The position numbers were made by a program, and so were the translations under genes. Shown in pieces: positions 7,060 through 15,400 of a DNA stretch of 17,950 nt (position 1 is its first letter; every line of letters starts with the position of its first letter). The notes under the pieces are model-generated. The model did no database searches. It was not told the origin of the DNA and worked only from the letters and a program-made list of their open reading frames with translations. Source of the stretch: Chloroflexota bacterium (GTDB taxonomy: Bacteria > Chloroflexota > Anaerolineae > Anaerolineales > Villigracilaceae); NCBI GenBank assembly GCA_016191985.1, contig JACPVB010000138.1, positions 1 through 17,950 on the forward strand, in the 5' to 3' direction.

Positions 7060-7202
7060 TAACGGGTGCTCCCACTGCCATCTTCCGGAGCGCCAACCCC
7101 GAGAACCAGCATGGTCAGGGAAAGCACTAAGAAGAAGAGTTGAATGTGTTGGCGATTGATCTTTGAGAGGGAAACGATGGCGAGATTCAGTTTGTTTTGC
7201 AT
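7059..7202 (-). CDS. 47-residue single-pass membrane microprotein
   Basis: A short gene supported by its start signals: AAGGAG (7209-7214) lies 6 nt before ATG 7202, and the TAG stop overlaps the GTG of the DUF5317 gene by one base (TAGTG). The product begins MQNKLNLAIVSLSKINRQ, has one hydrophobic segment (HIQLFFLVLSLTMLVLGVG, about 19-37) and ends with a polar tail APEDGSGSTR. The basic N-terminus suggests N-in, with the tail outside the membrane. It could be a small subunit of the DUF5317 protein, or an exported peptide whose C-terminal tail is a signal. I have a vague impression of similar '...NR.HIQL..LVLGVGAP' peptides in other Chloroflexota but cannot verify it. It is first in the operon. 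Confidence 0.72.
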   Translation of the reverse strand: MQNKLNLAIVSLSKINRQHIQLFFLVLSLTMLVLGVGAPEDGSGSTR

Positions 7203-7348
7203 GGGAAACTCCTTTTGAATACCTTGCAATGGGAAGTCCGATGCTTATAAGATACACACCCCCAGGCTTTAAAACAGGCTCAAAAACTAAAACCCGACCC
7301 ACCCTCAAAACGTCAATTTTGGGGCGGGCCGGGCTAATTTCATAGATT

Positions 7349-7386
7349 TTCACGAAATTTTGCGGTTTTTTGGCCTTTTTCGTGAA
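7349..7386. repeat. Inverted repeat downstream of the MalT-like gene
   Basis: TTCACGAAA (7349-7357) pairs with TTTCGTGAA (7378-7386) around a 20-nt loop, between the end of the MalT-like gene and the start of the four-gene operon. It has no clean T-tract. It may be a weak terminator, an operator for the downstream operon, or a degenerate relative of the TCACGA/TCGTGA-ended repeat seen at 254 and 1948. Confidence 0.45.
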
Positions 7387-7418
7387 AGCCTTTCAATATT
7401 GTAGTTAGCTTTTTTGGT

Positions 7419-10400
7419 TTAGCTGGTCAGACGCCGATAGAGTTCCTCGGTTTCCGGGGAGGGGGGCAACTCAAAGTACTGCTGCATGGCCTCGACGCAG
7501 GCTTGGTACGTTTTTCTGACGGAGGTTTGGTCGCCGAGGCGCTGGTACACCTGCAAAAGGATTTGATAAGCAGTCTCAAAGGAAGGGTCATACGAAATGG
7601 CGTACTGACAAATTTCCAGGGCCTTTTCAAGCTGGGCGGTGGTTTGATATAAATTCCCCAATGCGGCCAGGGCGCTGAGATACATCTGGCTCAGGCGCTC
7701 ACGGTCGGGAATGGCCCAGTCTGTGTACACATCCTTGAGATAGGGTCCCTTGACCAGGTCCACTGCTTTTTGGAAAAACTCGATCTTTTCCTTCGTGCTT
7801 TCCGCCGCTTTCCCCCTGGCAACGTGGGCCTCAAAAGCCTCCACGTCATATTCGTAATCCAGCATGCGGTTAAAGGAATAATAAATATCCTTGTAGGTGA
7901 TCACTTCCTGCCCCACCGCCTTGCGCAGGCGGTAAATTTCATTCTTAAATTTCAGCTTTATTTTGGAAAGTTCATCCACATCCGGCCAAAAGATTTCACC
8001 AATTTGCTCCTTGGTAATAGGTTTGGTGGTCATCAATAAATAAAAGAAAAGTTCCCGAGCGGCCTGGGTTTGCCAATCAGCCAGAGACAATGGCTGCCCA
8101 CCCACAATAACAATTGCCTGACCAAAGGCACGGATGGTGAGGTGCGGGGCTGGTCCCTGAATCACACGAGCCTGCCGCCTCAATTGACGGCGGATATCCG
8201 GCATTTTATTTGCAATATGATCCGCTTGCGTAAACAAATCCTGTAAGATATGGGCAGCTTCACGCTCTTTTTGCAGCTGGTACAACCACTTGTGAGCCTG
8301 GTGAACGGCGATCAAAACTGCATGAGATATTTGTCCGCGATTCCTATGCAGGTTTTTGACAATCTCCACTGCGTGTGCATTATCTCCATTTTGGCAGGAA
8401 ATAGCGGCGTGCCATAAGTGCGTAACCGCCACTTCCAGATCACGACCATCCTCCAAAAAATATTCCTCGGCTTTTTTCATCGCCTGTACTGCGGCTTTGG
8501 AGTGTTCCTCCAACAGGTAAAGACGCCCGTGCAATAAATTCAAATGGCCGTTTTCATAATTCGACTGGCCTTTTTCTATTAACCGCTCCGCTTCTTCAAG
8601 GATGGCATGCGCAGCCGCCGCATCCTGTTTTAATAACACCAGGTTGACCTTTGCAAAGACCAATGAATAAGATAGGAAGCGGTCCTCCATTCCTTGAAAA
8701 ACCTCGGTAGCGTATTGATAATTCCGTTCTGCCATGCTGAAATCTTCAAGTTCAGCAAACAAGTCGCCAAGTCCGATGGAGATCAGGACCTCAAGGCGGG
8801 TGGAGTGACTCCGTTGGGCACAGAGCAACCCTTCCTCGAAAGCGAACGCTGCTTTTTCATATTCACCTTGAAGATGGTACATAACGCCCATATTATTCAA
8901 GAGGCTGGCTTGTAAAGAAAGGTTTCCATCCTGCCGCCAGATTTGCAGGGCTTTTTCGTAGGATTTACGGGCATCTGCAAAGTTTCCCGTGGCTCGGTAT
9001 GCCATGCCTGTATCCATTAACAGAACTGGAATGCTGTTTTTTTCGGTCCGTTGAAACAACTCCAGCGAATGCTCTAAAAACGGGATGGACTGGCGCGCCT
9101 TCCCCAACCGATATAAAACCAGTCCTTTGAGGCGCAAGGCATCGGCATAAAGCAGTTGCATTTCATCGCTTTCCGCAGCGGACTCGATCACTTCCTCTGC
9201 ATCTCGCAGGGATGCGGCATAATCCCCAAGGTAGCGATAGGCTATCGCGCGGCGGACAAGTGTCAGATTAAGCCCGGTGGCGTTCTTTTCCTGGCGGTAG
9301 ATCTGCTCTGCCTTCGTCAACAAATCCAGCCCTTCGCGCACATCCCCTTTTGTGCAAATAATGTTGCCGCGAATGGAAAGCAAGCCCGGCCGATTCCGCA
9401 GGATGGAAGGAGGTAATTCATTCAACCAGGATTCAAGTGTAACCATGGCGCGCTGGAACATGGGTGTTGAGGAACGCTCGATCATCTCTGCCAGCAGGTT
9501 GATATCGTTTATTTTTTTGCAAATGGAATGCGCCTTCTCCCATTCACCCATTGCTTCATAGGCAGACTCGAGATTGAAAAGAATCGGCATGACCTCCTGT
9601 GAGCGGTCATGCTCGAAGCGCGTGCGGATAAAATCCCGGAAGAGGTGGTGATAGCGCAGCCATCTCCCCTCCGCTCCGACGGGCAGGGCAAACAGGTTGT
9701 TATTGGAAATGGTCTTGATCCATTTTTGCCAGTCCTGTTTTTCCAAATAGAACCGGGAGAGCACCATTTCGCAAATGGAAGCGTCGAATTCCTCGAAGAG
9801 GGCGGTACGTAAAATAAATTCCTGTATTTCCGCTGGTTGTTGATCGAGCACCTGCTGACCCAGATAATCAAACAGCGCCACGCCGCCATCGGTGACAAGG
9901 CTGGTTGAATTCCGGGGCAGGACGTCCGCGCCGGAGAATTGCAGACCGGTGATCCACCCTTCCGTCTCCGCAATTAATTGGCTGGCCTGTTCGTCTGAAA
10001 TTTGCAGGTTGTTGTTTTGCGCCAGCAAAGCCTGCAATTCCTGCGGCTGAAAGGCAAGGTCTGAAAAACTTAAGCCGCTGACCTGTTCACGCGCCACCAA
10101 ACGCGGCAGGTCGGTCAAAGTGGTCAGGATGCGGGAAGAGATGACCAGGTGGCAGTTCTCGTCCATCAGTTGGATGAAACGGTTGATGAAGTATTGAATG
10201 GGCTGGACGTTATCCAGCAGATGGAAATCGTCCAAAATGAAAATGAAATGCTCGCGGATGGTCTCCATAATCTCATTGCAGATCGTCACCAGCAGGCGTT
10301 CCATATCCTGCTCGAAAGAGGACATGTTCTCCAAAACACGATTCGACTGACCGCCAAATTTTGGGAACCGCTCCGCCAGGGCGGCAATAAAATACGCCGC

Positions 10401-10637
10401 AAACCGCTGTGGCTCCCGATCCAGTTCATCGAGGGCCAGCCAGCAGCACGGCAATTCGCTTTGATTCACGAGGTCTATCAACAGGGAGGTTTTGCCATAT
10501 CCGGCAGGGGCCGAAACAAGCGCAAGTCTTTTATCCAGCGCCTCGAACAGCATATCCAGAAGGCGCTTGCGCGTGAGCAGTTCGTCACGGCGGCGCGGCG
10601 GAATGATCTTTGTTTTGCTTACGGGGATGGGTAACAT
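7419..10637 (-). CDS. MalT-like STAND ATPase/TPR regulator with C-terminal SARP/BTAD domain
   Basis: A 1072-residue signal-transducing transcriptional regulator. The N-terminus (PIPVSKTKIIPPRRRDELLTRKRLL) is that of MalT/LAL-type STAND regulators. Walker A is APAGYGKTS (43-51) and Walker B FIFILDDFH (131-139), so ATP binding is expected. Residues about 380-800 are a long TPR superhelix, typically the ligand- or protein-sensing part. Instead of a C-terminal LuxR HTH it has a winged helix (about 833-920, with ITKEQIGEIFWPD) and then a bacterial transcriptional activator domain (about 926-1072, with DVEAFEAHVARGK and PSFETAYQILLQVYQRLGD), as in SARP regulators. Target genes are unknown; it is divergent from the glycosyltransferase and lies 216 bp upstream of the HD-GYP operon on the same strand, so both are candidates. 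No clear ribosome-binding site precedes ATG 10637. Confidence 0.9.
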   Translation of the reverse strand: MLPIPVSKTKIIPPRRRDELLTRKRLLDMLFEALDKRLALVSAPAGYGKTSLLIDLVNQSELPCCWLALDELDREPQRFAAYFIAALAERFPKFGGQSNRVLENMSSFEQDMERLLVTICNEIMETIREHFIFILDDFHLLDNVQPIQYFINRFIQLMDENCHLVISSRILTTLTDLPRLVAREQVSGLSFSDLAFQPQELQALLAQNNNLQISDEQASQLIAETEGWITGLQFSGADVLPRNSTSLVTDGGVALFDYLGQQVLDQQPAEIQEFILRTALFEEFDASICEMVLSRFYLEKQDWQKWIKTISNNNLFALPVGAEGRWLRYHHLFRDFIRTRFEHDRSQEVMPILFNLESAYEAMGEWEKAHSICKKINDINLLAEMIERSSTPMFQRAMVTLESWLNELPPSILRNRPGLLSIRGNIICTKGDVREGLDLLTKAEQIYRQEKNATGLNLTLVRRAIAYRYLGDYAASLRDAEEVIESAAESDEMQLLYADALRLKGLVLYRLGKARQSIPFLEHSLELFQRTEKNSIPVLLMDTGMAYRATGNFADARKSYEKALQIWRQDGNLSLQASLLNNMGVMYHLQGEYEKAAFAFEEGLLCAQRSHSTRLEVLISIGLGDLFAELEDFSMAERNYQYATEVFQGMEDRFLSYSLVFAKVNLVLLKQDAAAAHAILEEAERLIEKGQSNYENGHLNLLHGRLYLLEEHSKAAVQAMKKAEEYFLEDGRDLEVAVTHLWHAAISCQNGDNAHAVEIVKNLHRNRGQISHAVLIAVHQAHKWLYQLQKEREAAHILQDLFTQADHIANKMPDIRRQLRRQARVIQGPAPHLTIRAFGQAIVIVGGQPLSLADWQTQAARELFFYLLMTTKPITKEQIGEIFWPDVDELSKIKLKFKNEIYRLRKAVGQEVITYKDIYYSFNRMLDYEYDVEAFEAHVARGKAAESTKEKIEFFQKAVDLVKGPYLKDVYTDWAIPDRERLSQMYLSALAALGNLYQTTAQLEKALEICQYAISYDPSFETAYQILLQVYQRLGDQTSVRKTYQACVEAMQQYFELPPSPETEELYRRLTS

Positions 10638-10753
10638 CGTATTACTTTACCTATTAAATTGAAGGAGCGAACGATGCGATTCATTTCATATTTTATCCTT
10701 TAAATCTTTTTCTGCCGCTTGAAAAGGCGTTTTCGACGTTTTTGTGCCAATGT

Positions 10754-10759
10754 TATAAT
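10754..10759 (+). promoter_or_regulatory. Extended -10 promoter of the glycosyltransferase gene
   Basis: TATAAT preceded by TGT gives an extended -10 (TGnTATAAT, from 10751). It ends 17 nt before the ATG at 10777, predicting a leader of only about 10 nt with no Shine-Dalgarno. A possible weak -35 (TTTCGA, 10731-10736) lies 17 bp upstream. Confidence 0.65.
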
Positions 10760-10776
10760 GTTTTTTATCCCAACCC

Positions 10777-12363
10777 ATGAAATTAACAACTCGCTTCCTC
10801 GCACACCCCTGGCGCTCTATTTTATTGGCATCAACCTTCGCCATTTTTTCGCTAACGGTCCTGACCCAGGCCAACCCAGGCACAGAACTGCCAAACCGCG
10901 ATTATGGATTCTATGCCTATATTGGCAAACAAATCGTAAAGGGTCAACTACCCTATCGAGATGCCTGGGAAAGCAAGCCGCCCGCAATCTTTTACCTCAA
11001 TGCAATTGCCCTTCGCATCGGGCGCGGGTCAAGGTGGGGTATCTGGCTTGTCGAGTATGTTTTTCTTTTTGCCGCCATTGCGGCTTCCTACCACCTCATA
11101 AAATTTTTTTGGGGTACAGGCCCCGCCCTGCTCGGAGTAGCCACGTGGCTTTGGGGGCTGGATTTTACTCTTCAAGGCGGAAATTATACGGAAGAATACC
11201 CGCTGGTCTTTCATTTTATCGCCTTGATTCTTTTCCTTAAACTGATCGAAGCACCCAGGCATCGCCTCTTTGATCTGATCCTTGGCCTGCTTCTGTCCAT
11301 CAGCTTTTTGTTCCGCCCGAATAACGCCATTGTAGAAGCGGTGGTGATCCTTGCCCTTGCCGGCGCCCTGCTGATGCAGCGTAAATTCCGTCTGCTCGTT
11401 ATTTCAGCATTCTGGATCGCCCTTGGATTTTTGATTCCCATCCTGATCACATCCGTCTACTTTGCCTATCATGGATTGTTTCAAGACATGCTTGAGGCTT
11501 CCATTTTATACAACCTCGCATACAGCAGCACCCAACTGACTGCAACCTCCCCACTGGTGATTGGCTTTGAATTCCTAAACCTCTCGGCATGGATTGCGCT
11601 CATTGGCTACCTGCTCGTCATCATACGTCTCAGAAATTATTTTGGCAGCTCTTCCTTTTATCTTCTCATCGTACTTCTTGTCGGCATGCCCGCAGCGGTC
11701 TATCTCAGCGACCCCGCCAAGCGGAATTATGGACACTACTTTATAAACTGGCTTCCTTTTGTCGCCCTCCTGAGCGGATTTGCCTTCCACACCGTTCGCG
11801 AAAAACTGTCCGCCTTTACGAAGAATATTCAAATCCCGTCCATTCTTCCAATCATCATTGCGCTGGCCGCATCGCTGGGATTTTTTATCCTCAGCGGACG
11901 CGCCATCATCTATCAAAAAGCATTAGATCGTCTCCTCAACGGGCCGGAGCGTGAACTGAGATCCCAAGTCTCCATTTATGTGGAAAACCACACCCGCCCC
12001 GGCGAGTACGTGCTCTTTTGGGCAACGCATCCGGGGGAAAATTTCATGTCTCACCGCGATGCGCCTTATTCAACCTTGTTCTACCCCATGATGGTTGACT
12101 CAGAAATTTCGGATCGCTTGAATGCAGATTTTCTAATGGATATCAAGCGCAATCCCCCCGTCCTCATCGTGGACATGGGACGTCTTACCATCCCATCTCT
12201 CAACCCGGAAAAACGCGCTGAACAAATTGATGTGGGACTTGGTCTGGAGTATCCACCCGATAACCTGGAGGATGTTCTTCAATTTATCGAGAAGAACTAT
12301 GCTCTGGAGGCCGTCATAAAGGGAAGACCCATCTATCGTCTTTACGGCACAACCAGGCCATAA
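10777..12363 (+). CDS. GT-C membrane glycosyltransferase, family 39-like
   Basis: A 528-residue polytopic membrane protein with about ten hydrophobic segments from residue 14 to about 375 and a soluble C-terminal part of about 150 residues. The first extracytoplasmic loop has NRDYGFYAYIGKQIVKGQLPYRDAWESKPPA-type sequence (about 40-71): an acidic residue next to a tyrosine, then 'G..PYrD.WE.KPP', which marks GT-C fold enzymes related to ArnT and protein mannosyltransferases. These transfer sugars from polyprenyl-phosphate donors on the outer face of the membrane. Acceptor and donor cannot be inferred here, since no glycan pathway genes are adjacent. It has its own promoter, divergent from the MalT-like regulator, and 70 bp separate it from dnaE, which also has its own promoter. 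Confidence 0.82.
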   Translation: MKLTTRFLAHPWRSILLASTFAIFSLTVLTQANPGTELPNRDYGFYAYIGKQIVKGQLPYRDAWESKPPAIFYLNAIALRIGRGSRWGIWLVEYVFLFAAIAASYHLIKFFWGTGPALLGVATWLWGLDFTLQGGNYTEEYPLVFHFIALILFLKLIEAPRHRLFDLILGLLLSISFLFRPNNAIVEAVVILALAGALLMQRKFRLLVISAFWIALGFLIPILITSVYFAYHGLFQDMLEASILYNLAYSSTQLTATSPLVIGFEFLNLSAWIALIGYLLVIIRLRNYFGSSSFYLLIVLLVGMPAAVYLSDPAKRNYGHYFINWLPFVALLSGFAFHTVREKLSAFTKNIQIPSILPIIIALAASLGFFILSGRAIIYQKALDRLLNGPERELRSQVSIYVENHTRPGEYVLFWATHPGENFMSHRDAPYSTLFYPMMVDSEISDRLNADFLMDIKRNPPVLIVDMGRLTIPSLNPEKRAEQIDVGLGLEYPPDNLEDVLQFIEKNYALEAVIKGRPIYRLYGTTRP

Positions 12364-12416
12364 ACCTGAAACGATTCTTTAAGCCGCGCGTCGGGTGGAT
12401 TCGCGAACATGCGTGC

Positions 12417-12422
12417 TATAAT
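12417..12422 (+). promoter_or_regulatory. Extended -10 promoter of dnaE
   Basis: TATAAT with TGC in front (TGnTATAAT, from 12414) ends 11 nt before ATG 12434, predicting a leader of about 4-5 nt. No -35 match is apparent, as is common with extended -10 promoters. No Shine-Dalgarno is present. Confidence 0.65.
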
Positions 12423-12433
12423 CTTTTTTGCCC

Positions 12434-15400
12434 ATGTCCTTCGCCCATCTGCACGTCCACACTGAATACTCCCTGCTGGATGGCTTCTCGAATATCAAGA
12501 AGCTGGTTCAACGCGTCAAGGAAATGGACATGCCCGCCGTGGCGATCACCGACCACGGCACGATGTTTGGGGTGATCGATTTTTACAAAGCCGCCAAATC
12601 AGAGGGAATCAAGCCCATCATCGGGTTGGAAGCCTACATGGCTGCGCGCGGCATGAAGGACAAGGATTCAAAACTCGATCGTTCGTCCTTTCACCTGCTC
12701 CTGCTTGCGGAAAACGAAACTGGCTACAAGAATCTATTAAAGATCGCCTCCGCTGCGCAACTGGAAGGTTTCTATTATTACCCCCGCATTGACCATGACT
12801 TCCTGGCCGCTCATTCCGAGGGACTGATCTGCACCTCGGGCTGTATGTCTGCGGAGATTCCGCGCGCGCTGTTGAATGAAAACCCTCAAGAAGCCGTGCG
12901 CCGTATGAATTGGTATTACGATGTCTTTGGCAAAGACAACTTCTTCGTTGAGCTGCAGCAGCACAACATTAAAGAAATTACCGACTTAAATAAAAAATTG
13001 TTGGAGATGGGTGCGCGCTACGAAGCGAACTACATCGCCACCAACGATGTGCACTACGTCAATCAAGAGGATGCGCGTTTGCAGGATATTCTGCTCGCCA
13101 TCCAGACCAACTCCACGTTCAACGACCCTGATCGAATGCGTATGACGGACGATTCCTATTTCCTGCGCTCGCCGTCAGAGATGAGCCGACTCTTCGCCGA
13201 AGTGCCGTCTTCGCTTTCAAACACCCTGCTCATCGCTGAACGCTGTAATGTGGACCTTGGCTTCAAAGGCTATCACCTGCCTGAGTTCCCCGTCCCCGCG
13301 GGGCATACGGCTGAGACCTACCTGCGTGAGTTGTGCGAAGCCGGGGCGAGGAAAAAGTATAAGGAAGACGCAACCAGCCCAAAGATTAAAGAAAGACTCG
13401 ACTACGAATTAAGCGTCGTCCACAGCATGGGATTCGACGCCTACTTCCTGATCGTGTGGGACCTGTGTCGCTTTGCTCGTGACAATGAGATTTGGTACAA
13501 CGCGCGCGGTTCCGCGGCGGGTTCGATCATCGCGTACACGCTTGAAATTACGATTGTCGACCCCCTTGAACATGCACTCATCTTTGAACGCTTCTTGAAT
13601 CCCGGGCGTATCTCGATGCCCGATATCGACCTTGACTTCCGCGATGACCGCCGCTCTGAAATGCTGGAATATTGCGCGCGCAAATACGGTGATGACAAGG
13701 TGGCGCAGATCATCACCTTCGGCACGATGGGGACGAAGGCCGCCATCCGTGACGTGGCGCGTGTGATGGAAATTCCGCTGCCCGAAGTGGACCGCGTTGC
13801 CAAGCTCGTGCCCTTCGTGTCGGGCCGTCCAACCACCATGAAGGACGCGATGGAAATCGCCGAGTTCAAGGAAATTTACAACAAGCAACAGCACCTGCGC
13901 GATGTGATCGACATTGCCGCGAAAATGGAAGGGACGGTCCGCAACGCAGGCACACATGCGGCGGGTGTGGTGATCTCAGATAAACCGATCATGGATTATC
14001 TGCCGCTGCACCGCCCAACCTCCAACTCGGAGGAAACGCCCATCAAATCGGTGACCCAGTTTGAAATGGGCATCCTCGATTCACTGGGCATGTTGAAGGT
14101 GGACTTCCTCGGCCTGATCACGTTGACCGTGATGGCGCGCGCCTGTGACATGATCTATAAACGCCACGGCATTAAATTCGATTTAAATAATATCCCGCTC
14201 GACGACGCGAAATCCTTTGAATTGATGGGAAGCGGGCAAACGGCCGGGTTGTTCCAAATAGAGGGAGGGGGAATGACGCGCTGGCTCGTCCAGATGAAGC
14301 CAAAGACATTGGAAAATATCATCGCGATGGTGGCCCTGTATCGCCCCGGCCCGATGGCCTTCATCCCTGATTACATCGCGCGGATGCACGGCGAAGCGGA
14401 AGTGGAATATCGTCACCCCGCCATGGAACCGATCTTCCAGGACACCTACGGCATTCCCGTTTATCAGGAACAACTGATGCGCGCCGCCGTGGAACTGGCG
14501 GGCTACACTCCATCTGAATCCGATGAATTGCGCAAGGCGATCTCAAAGAAGAAAAAAGAAGATATCGAAAAGCACCGCGCCAAGTTCGTGAAGGGCGCTG
14601 TTGAAAAAGGCATGGATCAATCCACCGCCGATGCGATCTACACAGACTGGGAAGAGTTCGCGAGGTATGGATTCAACAAATCTCACGCCGCCGATTACGG
14701 CGTTATCGCCGTGCAGACGGCGTATCTCAAAGCGCATTATCCTGCCGAATACATGGCGGCGCTCATGTCTGCTTCGGCGGGGCAGACCGAAAAGGTGGCG
14801 CTCTACGTTGCGGATGCACGCGCCATGGGCGTGCCCGTTCTCGCGCCAGACATCAACGCTTCGATGTGGGATTTCAATATTGAAGATGTTCCTGCTCAAG
14901 CCGCCGTCCACGGCGGCGGGGATGCTGACGCAAATAAAAAAATCCCCAGCATCCGCTTTGGCCTGGGCGCAATCAAGAATGTCAGCGAGAACGCCATCGA
15001 AATCGTCATCGAAGCCCGCAACGACGGCAAATTCACAGACCTGAACGACTTCGCCCGCCGTGTGGATTTGCGCGCCGTTGGCAAACGCTCACTCGAATGT
15101 CTCATCAAAGTCGGCGCGCTCGATTCGTTCGGCAACCGCGCCTCCATGCTCGGCTCGCTGGACCGCATCGTCGCCATCAGCAGCAACCACTTCCGCGCCG
15201 CCGACGCGGGACAAATGAGTCTCTTCGGCACATCCACAGGCATCATCGAAGAAATCCACCTGCCCGAAGTGAAGGATGTCGAAAAACGCGACATGCTCAA
15301 CTGGGAGCGCGAACTCATCGGCCTGTACATCTCCGACCACCCGCTCAACGAATTCCAAACCCAGCTCGCGCAAATCGTCAGTTATTTTTCGGGTCAACTG

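Noticed and set aside
7060..7353. N-terminal extension of the DUF5317 protein by 98 residues
   Set aside because: It overlaps the well-supported microprotein gene, has no family resemblance, and GTG 7059 starts exactly at the first helix.
10674..10703. Nine-codon frame (MRFISYFIL) with AAGGAG 5 nt upstream, in the divergent region before the glycosyltransferase
   Set aside because: The predicted glycosyltransferase promoter lies downstream of it, so it would not be a leader on that message, and no other plus-strand promoter is evident. Probably chance.
12428..12433. TTG start for dnaE two codons upstream of the ATG
   Set aside because: It lies only 5 nt after the TATAAT box, and ATG 12434 gives the usual DnaE N-terminus.
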